NCBI GenBank assembly: GCA_050953365.1
Contig: JBMNMN010000011.1
Span: 33,984 to 97,983, forward strand
Origin: UBA1426 sp050953365
GTDB lineage: Bacteria > Bacillota > Clostridia > Peptostreptococcales > Anaerovoracaceae
Reading direction: 5' to 3'
DNA length: 64,000 nt
Part shown: piece by piece, positions 16,516 to 26,201 of the stretch
Layout of the letters: the number at the start of each line of letters is the position of its first letter
Numbering within the stretch: position 1 is the first letter of the stretch
Translations under genes and position numbers: made by a program
Notes under the pieces: generated by a model
What the model saw: the letters and a program-made list of their open reading frames with translations, nothing else
What the model was told of the DNA's origin: nothing
Databases searched by the model: none

Positions 16516-17751
16516 TTACATACTTAGGGACTGGTTCAATCTGCGGTATTCTTTTGGGGTGGCGCCGTATTTCTTTTTAAAGACCTTTGTGAAATAGCTC
16601 TGACCGTCAAAACCGGAGCAAAGGGAAATCTCCACAAGGCTTAAGTTTGTGCTCAATAATAGATCCTGGGCTCTTTTCAATCGCACTTCATTTAAGTACT
16701 CGGTAAAACTGATGCCCGTTTCTTTTTTAAACAATGTAGAGAGATAGGAATGGTTTGTATGGAGTTCCTCTGCAACAGACAACAGGGTTATTTTATTCAT
16801 GTAATTTTCGTTTATATACTGCGTCGCCTTGCTTACAAGGGAAGAGTTGCCGGAATATCTTTGATCCGTGCTGTTCAAAGCGAAGTTCTCGCATATTTTA
16901 GCCGTTAAAGCGCAAAGCTCATTAAAGCTTTCAGCCTTATTCAGCAGGTCCATATTCTCCAACTCCTGAGGAGATATCAAAGATTCATTTTGCTTTGCGG
17001 AGATACGCGAAAGCAGCGCGCAGATTCCCAGCACCTGAATTCGAATATAGGACAAATTACCGGACTCAAGCAAAAAAATTTCATTCAAAAGTTTGGTCAA
17101 GGTTTTTTGAGCTCCGTTCACATCTCCGTTTTTCACCTTCTGAATCAGATCGCTTTCCAATTCATGAGGATAATCCAATAATTTATTTTGCCTTTTATAT
17201 TTCCGAATCCGTTCTCCCGCGCTGGCCTGCTCTTTGTAATGCTCATTTATTTTTCTGTAGTCGTCATTATTTGTTATAGCGGTCAGAATGGTGCTGTTAA
17301 ACAAAGAGGCCAAATACGCAACGTCCGTGGGACTATATATTTTAATCTCATTTAGAAACACGGTTAGCTTTGGATAAATTTCCGGCGATGGGGTGATGTT
17401 TTTAAACAGCGTTCTGATAATGTTCTCTTTATTTTTGCCCATGGCAATGGGGCCGGCAATAAATGTACCGGTTATTTTCCCGTTAACAATGAAAGTCATG
17501 GCAATTTTAACGAACCCGGAGGGGCATAGGAAAATATAAGGTTCACCCAGCTGAGCGGCTGTTCTGGTGGATGACAACAGGGTTTTCCTGCAGATGCTTT
17601 GAGAATCCAGGTAAGTAGGAAAGAAGTTGCATATTTTTTTGTCTGTACCGCATTCCCATTGAATTTGCCCATGGTTATCAAAGAAGGTAACGGGAACCTC
17701 CGTTATATTGCTAAAAGGCAGAATGGAGTTTTCGTAAGCGCTTATATCCAT
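16516..17751 (-). CDS. AraC-family regulator with PocR sensory domain
   Basis: 411 residues. The N-terminal 160 or so residues match the PocR ligand-binding module (VTFFDNHGQIQWECG, SICRKTLLSS, IFLCPSGFVKIAMTFIVNG, ITGTFIAGPI). The C-terminal 100 residues form the double helix-turn-helix of AraC (LSVAEELHTNHSYLSTLFKK, then SLVEISLCSGFDGQSYFTKV). PocR domains sense small compounds such as propanediol, and related regulators often sit beside corrinoid methyltransferases. The gene is divergent from the UroD-like methyltransferase at 18084 and probably controls it (inference). AGGGAG precedes the ATG. Confidence 0.88.
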   Translation of the reverse strand: MDISAYENSILPFSNITEVPVTFFDNHGQIQWECGTDKKICNFFPTYLDSQSICRKTLLSSTRTAAQLGEPYIFLCPSGFVKIAMTFIVNGKITGTFIAGPIAMGKNKENIIRTLFKNITPSPEIYPKLTVFLNEIKIYSPTDVAYLASLFNSTILTAITNNDDYRKINEHYKEQASAGERIRKYKRQNKLLDYPHELESDLIQKVKNGDVNGAQKTLTKLLNEIFLLESGNLSYIRIQVLGICALLSRISAKQNESLISPQELENMDLLNKAESFNELCALTAKICENFALNSTDQRYSGNSSLVSKATQYINENYMNKITLLSVAEELHTNHSYLSTLFKKETGISFTEYLNEVRLKRAQDLLLSTNLSLVEISLCSGFDGQSYFTKVFKKKYGATPKEYRRLNQSLSM

Positions 17752-17920
17752 AAAAATCTCCCTAAATATTTTACATTTTTTTATTAAAATTATTAGTTGA
17801 AGTATACATTAGCAGAACAAAAAACTCAATAACCAAATAAAAAAACCTTGAATTTGTACAAATAACAATAGAGAAAATGATATTTTACGGATATTCGTTT
17901 CTGTATGATAGAGATCAGCG

Positions 17921-18031
17921 AGTACTCTTCAACCCTTACAAGTTTGCGCCGGATCTTTTCTCCCTCCAAAGCCCAACCGGGGCAAAGCCCAATCGGGGAA
18001 ATGATGCAAATTTACAAGGGTTGTAGAGTAC
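17921..18031. promoter_or_regulatory. Large inverted repeat in the PocR-regulator/methyltransferase intergenic region
   Basis: The left arm (17922-17947, beginning GTACTCTTCAACCC) pairs with the right arm (18006-18031, ending GGGTTGTAGAGTAC) with a few mismatches over 26 bases. The 58-base loop contains a nested repeat CCCAACCGGGG / CCCAATCGGGG. No T tract follows, so it is not a simple terminator. It could be a two-site operator for a dimeric regulator or a structured leader for the methyltransferase mRNA. Confidence 0.55.
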
Positions 18032-18083
18032 ACGAAATTAAAATAGAGTCTCTATATCATCCGAAATGCGGGAGGTAGTCAGT

Positions 18084-19121
18084 ATGAATTCATTGGAAAG
18101 AGTAAGTTTGGCACTGCAGCATAAAGAGCCGGATCGCGTTCCGGTGTATCCGTTATTAAACAGCGTATCGAGAAAAGCCTTGGGAATTACATATGAAGAA
18201 TGGGCAAAAAACACGGAAAAATGCGCGCAAGCCATTATTAAGGCCACCGAGGAAATAGGAGCCGACTGTATTTGCACCCTGGTTGACTTGACCGTTGAGG
18301 CCGCGGACTGGGGGCAAGAGGTAATATATCATGCTGATCTGGCCGCAAATCCCAATTTAGATAACCGTTTAATTAAAAGCGCCGACGAATACGATAAGGT
18401 CGGTATCATCAATCCGAGAGAAACACCCAGAATGAGCGAGCACATTAAGCTGGCTAAACTGCTTTACGAAGCGAAAGGTCAGGAAATGCCTATTATTGGG
18501 TTCGTCTTTGCGCCCCTGGGCGTTCTGAGCATGATGAGGGGACAGGAGCAGATGTTCATGGATCTGATCCGGTGCCCGGAAAAGATGCAAGGCGCTCTGA
18601 GGAATATTACCGAGACTTTGAAGGAATACTGTGTAGCCTTGATCGAGGCTGGATGCCATGCAATCATGCTTGATACCCTGTATGCATCCAGAAGCATCAT
18701 GAGCCCCAAAATGTGGGATGATAACGAGGGTATCTATGTAGAGGAGATCGCAGACGTTATCAGAGAAAAGGGCGCCATGGTTATGCTGCATAACTGCGGA
18801 AACGGCGTCTATTTTAAAGAACAGATCGCCCGGATGAAGCCGGTAGCAATCTCTTATCAGCATATTCCCCTTGATTGTAAGGATATGGCCGATGTAAAAG
18901 CAAAGTATGGGGATCAGGTCACATTGATTGGACATATTGAACCGGGTTGGCTATATGCCGCAACGGAGGAAGAACTGAGACAAATGTGCAGGGCCCAGAT
19001 TGACGCTTATAAAAAAGACGGCGGATTTATCCTGGCAACAGGGTGCGAATATCCGGCAGCATTGGATTTTGAATATGCAAAGATCATCGTGGAGGAAGCC
19101 AAAACCTACGGAAAATATTAA
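18084..19121 (+). CDS. Uroporphyrinogen-decarboxylase-fold corrinoid methyltransferase (MtaA/MtbA-like)
   Basis: 345 residues. Proteins of this fold move methyl groups between corrinoid proteins and a thiol or folate acceptor, using a zinc held by His and Cys. Here MLHNCGNG gives the H-x-C pair and ATGCEYPAAL the last Cys. The UroD-like start is RVSLALQHKEPDRVP. The ATG at 18084 is used because GGGAGG lies just upstream; an ATG at 18066 would overlap it. The corrinoid protein follows 49 bases downstream. The true substrate cannot be read from sequence. It could be a methyl-donor-specific MT1 or a general MT2. Confidence 0.85.
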   Translation: MNSLERVSLALQHKEPDRVPVYPLLNSVSRKALGITYEEWAKNTEKCAQAIIKATEEIGADCICTLVDLTVEAADWGQEVIYHADLAANPNLDNRLIKSADEYDKVGIINPRETPRMSEHIKLAKLLYEAKGQEMPIIGFVFAPLGVLSMMRGQEQMFMDLIRCPEKMQGALRNITETLKEYCVALIEAGCHAIMLDTLYASRSIMSPKMWDDNEGIYVEEIADVIREKGAMVMLHNCGNGVYFKEQIARMKPVAISYQHIPLDCKDMADVKAKYGDQVTLIGHIEPGWLYAATEEELRQMCRAQIDAYKKDGGFILATGCEYPAALDFEYAKIIVEEAKTYGKY

Positions 19122-19170
19122 TGAACGTAAAAATTAGGTATATGATCTTATAAAACTTAAGGAGGATACC

Positions 19171-19818
19171 ATGACAAAGGAACAGTTGTTTAAGGATGCG
19201 TTCGACTCTATAGTAGAATATGACGAAGATAAGGCCAAAGAGGTTTTGAAGCAAGCCGAAGAGATGGGCGTTGACTCCGTAGAGCTCTTAACAGAAGGTT
19301 TCAGTGCCGGAATTAAGCACCTGGGAGATATGTTTGGAAGAGGGGAAATATTCTTGCCGGAATTGATCTTTGCCACAGAGGTAATGAAGGTGGTGACCGG
19401 CGAAATTGAAAGTAAAATGGAAGCTTCGGAAACGGCCAATAAGGGTGTTATGGTTATAGGCACCGTTGCCGGAGATGTTCATGATATAGGCAAAGGAATC
19501 GTGGCTTCCCTGGTTAAAACCAACGGAATTCAAGTATATGATCTGGGCAGAGAAGTACCCGCCGAAGTATTTGTAGAAAAAGCAAAAGAATACAATGCGG
19601 ATATTCTCGGCAGCAGCGCGCTTCTCACAACCACCATGCAGGAGCAGAAAAAGATAGAGGATCTCATGGTGAAAGCGGGACTAAAAGGTAAAATTAAAAC
19701 CATGGTAGGCGGTGCGCCGGTCACAAAACGATGGGCAGAAAAAATCGGAGCCGATTATTATTGTGAGGACGCAGCCGAAACAGTAAAGTATGCATTGGAA
19801 ATACTAAGCAGTAAATAA
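19171..19818 (+). CDS. Methyltransferase cognate corrinoid protein
   Basis: 215 residues, in two domains. The N-terminal helical cap spans about 1-90 (ELLTEGFSAGIKHLGDMF, GEIFLPELIFATEVM). The B12-binding Rossmann domain carries the lower-ligand motif GDVHDIGK near residue 107 and SSALLTTTMQEQ and GGAPVT further on. These are the marks of MtbC/MttC/MtaC-type proteins that carry the methyl group on cobalt. AAGGAGG precedes the ATG perfectly. It is in one operon with the UroD-like gene, and a hairpin closes the operon. Confidence 0.93.
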   Translation: MTKEQLFKDAFDSIVEYDEDKAKEVLKQAEEMGVDSVELLTEGFSAGIKHLGDMFGRGEIFLPELIFATEVMKVVTGEIESKMEASETANKGVMVIGTVAGDVHDIGKGIVASLVKTNGIQVYDLGREVPAEVFVEKAKEYNADILGSSALLTTTMQEQKKIEDLMVKAGLKGKIKTMVGGAPVTKRWAEKIGADYYCEDAAETVKYALEILSSK

Positions 19819-19835
19819 AAGTCCCGATTCAGATA

Positions 19836-19877
19836 ATAGGGTAGGGTTCGCAAGGCATGCGCGTTTCCCTACCCTAT
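19836..19877. terminator. Terminator hairpin at the end of the corrinoid operon
   Basis: ATAGGGTAGGG (19836-19846) pairs with CCCTACCCTAT (19867-19877), an 11-bp stem. The right arm overlaps the last codons of the convergent AraC gene, so it likely ends both transcripts. Confidence 0.7.
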
Positions 19878-21746
19878 GTTTCTTATCTCCAGAAATGTCA
19901 GAGACTCCGGGTCCATATCGAAATTCATATCGAGCCTTTCCTTTGTTTCCACGCAGGAGAGCTGTACCGTACCGGCTGAAATATCGTTGATATGTGATTT
20001 CATGAAATCCGTCAAAACCGTCGGATGCTTGAGCGCCTTCAGCGTTACAAAGCAGTTATGCTCTTTCATAAAGCTTTTCTTTATAATATACTTTTTCCCC
20101 CGGATGCCCTTAATGTGGATATGCGCTTTTAGCATTGTATTTTCATTTGTCTGAAAGACTAAAATATACACGGCTTTCTTGCTTTTGATGATCATATATT
20201 GATCCCGATGCTCTGTTATGACTCCGCTTATCTGTGAGAAAACGGAATAGGCAAAATAAAAGGGCGTCAAAAGTCCTTCCGGCGTAAATAAGGCCATAGA
20301 TTTGCCGGAAAGACGGATGCTCTCGGCAGGGTTTTTGAGCATGTAGGCCAAAGCGGCGCAAACGGTATAAGTTTCCCCGATATCAGCGCATATTGACCCG
20401 TTCGAGCCGATTTTCTCTCCGGCTTTCTCTGTTTTTTCAGCCGTTGCATCGGATGAAACTATGGGAATGCCCAAGGATTTTATAAGGCTTTCCGTTTGCC
20501 GGTCCATGGACGCATCCGGAATTGAAACCTGCAGGGGAAGATCTAATGTCTGCAATACCAACAGGATGCTCATGATCTCCTGCTTACTTTGTTTTTTTGC
20601 CAACAGCTTGTAATCAAGTACGATTGCGTTGGGATTCAGTTCAATGATCTTTTCCTTCCGGTAGTTAAGCATAAAGAGGTCCTCGTCGGAGGAAAGAAGT
20701 ATTTTCAAAGGATAGGATATTTTGAATTTCTTGCCGCTCCGGTAGCTATATTTCACCGGAATAAATATATGGTGAGATGACTTGTCAAGGTGTTCGCTGC
20801 TTCGTTGCGAATGTGGCGAGAGAAGATAGGGCTCCAACAGTGACATCGCCGCCTCTTTGGAAAAGGGACCGTGAGAGCATCTTTCACAGGGCTTCAGCCT
20901 TGCCCGGTATTCTGCCGGAGTCATATTATACCAAGCCTTGAAACACTTATTGAAATAGGACAGGGATGAAAAGCCGCAGGACTGGCTTATCTGGGTTAAA
21001 GTCAGCTTGTTCTCCACCAACATTTTCTCCGCGTATTCGAGCCGGACATAATTTAAAAAGTTCTGAAAGCTGAGTCCGGAGGTGTTCTTTATAAGATGAG
21101 AAATATAGTACGGATTCAGGTACACGATATTGGACAAATCTTCTAGCGTAATCTTTTTATCGTAGTTCAAATAGATATACTTAATGATCTTATATAATCG
21201 GCTCAGATCCACATCGTTTGGGCCGCCGTGATCCGCCTTGAACTTATTGTCTTCTATGAAAAAGCCCTGAAATTGGTTTACAAGGGTAAAAACAAGATCG
21301 TTAATGCAGTCCATCAGAAGCTGACGGTTATTGGGTTCATTGAAATATGTGAGAGCGGTTTTAGCCACATAGTGCTTCAGAACCGATACTTTTCTCTGCA
21401 GGTCCTGGTATTTTAATGTGGATGTTTTGCTGTAATCTTCGCAGGCAAAGATCATATAGTCGATATCCGGGTAGAGGTCCGTAAAAAAGCCGAGATCAAC
21501 GTACATATCAAGGGTGAGGATGTCCGGGGATGAATCGAAAATTCTATGCATGTCCAGAGTGTCTACAATTAACAAATCTCCTTCCTTGAGAGTATATAGC
21601 ACGTTATGTATTTTGCAATTGGTGGTGCCTCTTAGTACAAACAGCATTTTCATTTCATTGTGATAATGAAAATCTTCTTCGGCGACGTTGGAGAAAAAAA
21701 TAGTAAAGGGAAGATCGTTTTGGTATTCCACAGTTTCAAGCAGCAT
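19869..21746 (-). CDS. Large AraC-family regulator with cupin N-terminus
   Basis: 625 residues from the ATG at 21746, which has AGGAGG seven bases upstream. An upstream in-frame start at 21830 is possible but less likely. An AraC-type cupin ligand-binding domain is at the N terminus (HYHNEMKMLFVLRGTTNC, TLKEGDLLIVDTLDMHRI). The helix-turn-helix pair is in the middle, about 220-315 (LEDLSNIVYLNPYYISHLIK, LTQISQSCGFSSLSYFNKCF). The remaining 300 residues resemble the glycoside-hydrolase-39-like tail seen in some clostridial AraC proteins, but I cannot see catalytic residues. It is divergent from the saccharopine-dehydrogenase-like gene and may regulate it. Confidence 0.85.
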   Translation of the reverse strand: MLLETVEYQNDLPFTIFFSNVAEEDFHYHNEMKMLFVLRGTTNCKIHNVLYTLKEGDLLIVDTLDMHRIFDSSPDILTLDMYVDLGFFTDLYPDIDYMIFACEDYSKTSTLKYQDLQRKVSVLKHYVAKTALTYFNEPNNRQLLMDCINDLVFTLVNQFQGFFIEDNKFKADHGGPNDVDLSRLYKIIKYIYLNYDKKITLEDLSNIVYLNPYYISHLIKNTSGLSFQNFLNYVRLEYAEKMLVENKLTLTQISQSCGFSSLSYFNKCFKAWYNMTPAEYRARLKPCERCSHGPFSKEAAMSLLEPYLLSPHSQRSSEHLDKSSHHIFIPVKYSYRSGKKFKISYPLKILLSSDEDLFMLNYRKEKIIELNPNAIVLDYKLLAKKQSKQEIMSILLVLQTLDLPLQVSIPDASMDRQTESLIKSLGIPIVSSDATAEKTEKAGEKIGSNGSICADIGETYTVCAALAYMLKNPAESIRLSGKSMALFTPEGLLTPFYFAYSVFSQISGVITEHRDQYMIIKSKKAVYILVFQTNENTMLKAHIHIKGIRGKKYIIKKSFMKEHNCFVTLKALKHPTVLTDFMKSHINDISAGTVQLSCVETKERLDMNFDMDPESLTFLEIRNIG

Positions 21747-21935
21747 TCTAACGCCTCCTGACGCAAAAACTATGTATCTTGCGAAAAAACATATCAGATC
21801 TTGCGATAGTAGTGTCAGGCCAATTCGCAATAAAAATAGAGTATTCTGACAATTCTGTAGTTTCGGAAATTTATTTGCCTAATTATAATTTATATATCTA
21901 ATATAGCAAAAATTGTTGTGGAGAGGTGAATTTTT

Positions 21936-23165
21936 ATGAAAAAAATATTAATTCTAGGAGTCGGCGCGCAAGGATCAACCGTTGCACGGCGCATGGACGA
22001 AGAACCGAATGTGGCAGAGATCATCTGTGCGGATTACGACGAAAAGGCAGTCAATGAACTTGTCAAGGACTTAAAGAAAGCCAGAGGCATGAAAGTGGAT
22101 GCCAGCAAAAGGGAAGAAATCGTGGCAGCGGCAAAAGGCGTTGATCTGATTGTCAATGCGCTGCCCCTGGCATTTGGACCCAACGTATTGGAAGCGGCTC
22201 TTGAGGCCAAGACAAATTATCAGGACTTTGCAGCAACGGATGCCCTCACGGAAGACTGGGTTGAAGGCATTAAGCTGATGTACACGGAATACAGCAGGCG
22301 TTTTGCGGAAATAGACAAAACAGCCATCATCGGAACAGGCTCCGCTCCCGGTTTAATCTGCGTCGCCGCAAGAAATGCAATGCGTTATCTTGACTCCTGC
22401 GAAACGATCTACAACGTTGTATACGAAGGCGTGGAAGCAAAAAGATTCCTTCCCTTCTGGTGGTCTCCCATCACGGCATTGTCGGATATGAGCGAAGAGG
22501 CTTATGCCTATGAAAACGGTGAAATTATCAGAACAAAGGCATTCAGCAGACCGATCTACAGAAAATATGACTATTTGGACAAAGAAGTAAGGCTGGTTGA
22601 ACATGCCCACGATGAACCGTTACATATGGGAATGAATGCGGAGAAATATTTTAAAGGAGCGAAGAATATTTACTTTAAATACGGGGGAGCGGGCATCGAT
22701 TTCGCAGAGCCTTTATACCGTGCCGGACTGTTGTCAAAGAAGCCTGTGGAAGTAGATGGCGTACAGGTGATTCCTTTTAACGTAGTTCTAAAGCACATTC
22801 CGCCGGCTCCGAAATACAAAGAGGAGATCCAAGAAATCCTGGATGAAGGTTTGGTGTCTGATACCGGCGCTATGGTGGTGGAGGCCATCGGCATGAAAGA
22901 CGGTAAAAAAGTCTTGGTGGAAACTCACGTATTTGCCCCGGGGCTGGTAGAATCCTTTGAACGGTCAGGGCTTACGGCCGAAATGTATTTAACGGGTCAG
23001 GGAGGCGCGTTGTTTACGAAAATGTTCGTCGAAGATCTGTACACACAAAGAGGCTTGATTTCATCCGATATGCTTACATTTGAGCAGGTGGACTATTACC
23101 TGAAATGCGCGGAAGAGTTAGGCATCACTTTGAAGATTGAAATAAAGGAGGTAGCAGATGTATAA
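21936..23165 (+). CDS. Saccharopine-dehydrogenase-like oxidoreductase
   Basis: 409 residues with an N-terminal NAD(P)-binding Rossmann fold (KKILILGVGAQGSTVARRM, GxGxxG present). The rest resembles the saccharopine dehydrogenase family, including IIGTGSAPGLICVAARNAM and KVLVETHVFAPG. Members act on N-carboxyalkyl amino acids or related imines; substrate here is unknown. AGAGGTGA precedes the ATG. The permease gene starts 112 bases downstream and is probably co-transcribed, suggesting uptake and processing of an amino-acid-like substrate. The AraC regulator upstream is divergent. Confidence 0.82.
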   Translation: MKKILILGVGAQGSTVARRMDEEPNVAEIICADYDEKAVNELVKDLKKARGMKVDASKREEIVAAAKGVDLIVNALPLAFGPNVLEAALEAKTNYQDFAATDALTEDWVEGIKLMYTEYSRRFAEIDKTAIIGTGSAPGLICVAARNAMRYLDSCETIYNVVYEGVEAKRFLPFWWSPITALSDMSEEAYAYENGEIIRTKAFSRPIYRKYDYLDKEVRLVEHAHDEPLHMGMNAEKYFKGAKNIYFKYGGAGIDFAEPLYRAGLLSKKPVEVDGVQVIPFNVVLKHIPPAPKYKEEIQEILDEGLVSDTGAMVVEAIGMKDGKKVLVETHVFAPGLVESFERSGLTAEMYLTGQGGALFTKMFVEDLYTQRGLISSDMLTFEQVDYYLKCAEELGITLKIEIKEVADV

Positions 23166-23277
23166 TTAACCAAATAAATGGATCGAAGAGTATCGGTCTT
23201 TTCAGCGCCGATGAGAAAATGAGCTTATTCTTGTGGGGTAATATTTAATGCAATAACTGCATAAGGAGGTGTTATAT

Positions 23278-24944
23278 TTGACTGATCTCAACCATGTTGA
23301 AGGTGTAGCCGGACTAAAGAAGTATGACGTAAAGACAATAAATATCGTGTTTATGATCTATTGTCTGGTTGCGGCAGGCGCTTTCGGAATCGAGGAAATG
23401 ATCCCGGCCAGCGGACCCGGAATCACCCTGGTGATGCTTATGGTTTTCCCCTTTATCTGGGCTTGCCAATCAGCAGTATGGTGGCGGAAATGGGATCTAT
23501 TCTGCCTTCTGAAGGCGGAGTGTACGTCTGGGTAAGGGAGGCCTTCGGCGAGTTCTGGGGATTCCAGGCGGGATGGTGGAACACGGTATCCATCTACATA
23601 ACCAACGGTATTTATGTAGCTCTTGTTGTAGGATATGTAAGGAACTTCGTGGACATGTCCGATGCTACAGGTTTTGCTTTAAAGATTTCCATGATCGCAA
23701 TCTTTACCATTATAAACCTGTTGGGAATTCGTGAAGTAGGATGGGTCAGCACATTCCTTTCAATTTGTATACTGATCGGATTTTCTGCCGTAATGATCGT
23801 GGGATTTGCAAACTGGAATCAGAGTCCCTTCGAGCCCATGGTCGCTCCTGAGATGACAAGCTTTGAGGCCATCGGCGGAGGTATTGCCATCTGTATTTGG
23901 ATGTATTGCGGTTATGAATGTATTTCCACGATAGCGGGCGAAGTCAAGAATCCTCAAGTTATTCCCAAAGGCTTGATTATCGCCATGCCGCTTATCGCAT
24001 TGACTTATGTGCTTCCCACAATGGCCGGCCTTGCTTCCGTAGGCTCATGGGAAGACTGGGCAACCACCGGAGAAAGCACCGTGGGCTATGCCGATGTGCT
24101 CACACAATTCATGGGCCCCGCTTGGGGTATCGGTTTCCTTGTAGTAGCGGTTATATCCCAGTGCGCAATTTTCAATACGTATTTAGCCTCAGGCTCCAGA
24201 GGATTCTTTGTATTGGCAGATGACAATCTCTGCCCCAAAACCCTGGTTAAAGTCAGCAAAGGAAGAGGCGTTCCTTATATCGGCATACTGTCGCTGTCCT
24301 TCGTGACTATGCTGCTTGCGCAATATGATTTTGCTACTTTGGTTATGGCAGAAGTGGTGTTCATCCTGGCCTTATACATCATCCTTCCCTTAGCCGTACT
24401 TAAATACAGAAAGATAATGCCCGTTGAAAAACGCGGGAATGTTTACATTATTCCCGGAGGGAAATTAGGGCTGTATTTCTGCTGTATAATCGTAGTTGCC
24501 ATTTCCGTATTGGCTCTTATGATCAACGGTACGGACTATTTTGTAATCGGTCTTGCCGGTATCGGAACCGGTCCGATCGCCTATCTTTTCTTTAAATGGT
24601 TATATGGAGGAATGGCGAAGACAGACCCGGTAAAATATCCCCTCAATTCCAAGACCAAATTGGCTGTAGGTGACATTACGAGATTGGCCTATTATTGCTT
24701 GTTATCCGGGGCTGCCGGAATCTTCGGAAGATTCTTCCTGGAATGGTTCGAAGGCGACTGGGGCGAAGAGTACTATCTGGAAGTAAATGAAAGCGGATTC
24801 TTCAGCGACTTCTACGCTATGCTGGATGCGCTGCTGATCGGCAGTATTATCGTAGGTGTTCTCGGTATTATTCTCTTTGTCATAGGACGTAAGAAAGATA
24901 GGATACCGAGAACGGCGGTAGCTGAAGAGCAGACTGCCGAATAA
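23278..24944 (+). pseudogene. APC-superfamily amino-acid permease with a one-base frameshift
   Basis: The start is the TTG at 23278 with AAGGAGG upstream. The N-terminal reading (INIVFMIYCLVAAGAFGIEE, SGPGITLVMLMVFPFIW) runs in one frame to the GGG at 23459-23461, and the rest (LPISSMVAEMGSILPSEGG and onward) continues in the next frame to 24944. Inserting one G there restores a single 555-residue protein with about 12 membrane segments, typical of APC transporters with an extended C-terminal part. Either the sequence has lost a G in a run or the gene is a young pseudogene. Everything downstream is otherwise intact. Confidence 0.88.
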
Positions 24945-24989
24945 TGGAACAACCGACCTGAGGAACAGAATATCAGTCGATGAAGAGTA

Positions 24990-25024
24990 CAGGCCACGGG
25001 GATAGCCCCGTGGCCTGCGTTTTG
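24990..25024 (+). terminator. Terminator after the permease gene
   Basis: CAGGCCACGGGG (24990-25001) and CCCCGTGGCCTG (25006-25017) form a 12-bp stem with a 4-base loop, followed by CGTTTT. Confidence 0.8.
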
Positions 25025-25170
25025 GCATCTGCAAGTTTAGGATAAACACTGCTAATATAACTGCAAATATAAAAGGTACTTGTAAAAAGCGTCTGATACC
25101 AAATACAATATAGAAAGTATTTAGGTTGCAAAAAGAATTGGTACAGTTAAGAAAACAAGGTGAGGAAAGA

Positions 25171-26169
25171 ATGACTCCGACAGAAGCAAAAGAGATTGTA
25201 GCCCAATCCGGCCTCATGCTCCTTGCAGAAAGATTAGCCGCCCGTACTTGGGGGAACGTAAGCTGCCGCATCGATGAAGACCGGATGGTTATAACGCCCA
25301 GCGGCCTGGGCTACGAAGGAATGACGCCGGAAGATATGGTTTTGGTGAACATGAATACGGGCGCGTGGGAAGGGCGTCTGAAGCCTTCCTCCGAAAAAGG
25401 AGTGCATATTGCCGCGTATCGGACCTTAGCCGATGCCCGGTTTGTAATCCATACCCATCAGATATATGCTTCTGCCATCGGCTTAACAGGTATCGATGAT
25501 CTTACGCTTACAGAAGAAGAGCGAGCGGCTCTTGGCGGTATTGCGGTGGCGGAGTATGCGCTTCCCGGCACGAAGAGACTGGCTGCAAACGTTGCAAAAG
25601 CCTTTTGCGGAGGGGCCCATGTGGTGCTGCTTTTGCGTCACGGAGCGGTTGTTACGGGAAGGGATCTGCAGGAAGCATTCCGGCGTGCCCGCCTCTTAGA
25701 AGCGGTTTGTTTGCGTGCTTGTAAAGGACAGCCTTCCCATGAGATCCCTCACGACGAAGAAAAGGCAAAACACCTCCTTGCTTCGATGAAAAATACATTC
25801 GATCATGTAGGCTATACTGGAGCGGCTCCCGTTTTGATCTGCGCTGCGGAGGGAAAATCAATTCCCGCCCAGCTGGATGATATGGCCCAGATGATCGGCC
25901 CGCGCCTCACCGTTGCGGATGCGGAAGAAGAAGCCGTCCTGAATGCCCTTGCAAAAAAAGAAGTCGTTTTAGTTCCGGGAGTCGGCGCCATATGCCGCGG
26001 TCATACGGAGCTGGATGCTCAAGCTTTATGCCTGCTGGCGGAAAAAACCTGCATATGCTGGCTTCATACACAGGCCTTAGGCGTAGATCAAAAGCTGTCA
26101 TGGTTTGACACCAGGCTTATGCATTGGGTCTATCTGAAGAAGTATTCTAAGATAAAAGGTAGCTATTGA
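25171..26169 (+). CDS. Class II aldolase/adducin-family protein with duplicated domain
   Basis: 332 residues from the ATG at 25171, which has AGGTGAGGAAAG upstream; the frame is open further to 25126 without a good site. Residues 1-205 are a class II (fuculose-phosphate-like) aldolase domain: TWGNVSCRI, ITPSGLGYEGMTPEDMV, SSEKGVH, the zinc pair IHTHQIYA and LLRHGAVVTGRDL. Residues 225-320 look like the C-terminal half of a second such domain (MAQMIGPRLTVADAEEE, VPGVGAICRGHTELDAQALC) without the metal pair. Normal members are about 220 residues long. The T-box promoter begins inside its stop codon, so the ligase downstream is transcribed separately. Confidence 0.83.
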   Translation: MTPTEAKEIVAQSGLMLLAERLAARTWGNVSCRIDEDRMVITPSGLGYEGMTPEDMVLVNMNTGAWEGRLKPSSEKGVHIAAYRTLADARFVIHTHQIYASAIGLTGIDDLTLTEEERAALGGIAVAEYALPGTKRLAANVAKAFCGGAHVVLLLRHGAVVTGRDLQEAFRRARLLEAVCLRACKGQPSHEIPHDEEKAKHLLASMKNTFDHVGYTGAAPVLICAAEGKSIPAQLDDMAQMIGPRLTVADAEEEAVLNALAKKEVVLVPGVGAICRGHTELDAQALCLLAEKTCICWLHTQALGVDQKLSWFDTRLMHWVYLKKYSKIKGSY

Positions 26170-26194
26170 CTTATACTCTGAAAACGAGTATGAT
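26166..26194 (+). promoter_or_regulatory. Promoter of the T-box leader
   Basis: TTGACT (26166-26171), 17-base spacer, TATGAT (26189-26194). The -35 overlaps the stop codon of the aldolase-like gene. The predicted start of transcription is near 26201, just before stem I of the T-box. Confidence 0.75.
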
Positions 26195-26201
26195 AATAAA
26201 A

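Noticed and set aside
17752..18083. Cobalamin riboswitch upstream of the methyltransferase
   Set aside because: The inverted repeat lacks the conserved B12-box elements I would expect, and its symmetry fits a DNA site or simple hairpin better.
23455..23465. Programmed ribosomal frameshift in the permease
   Set aside because: No slippery heptamer, no stimulatory hairpin, and permeases are not known to use one; a lost base is simpler, though not fully excluded.
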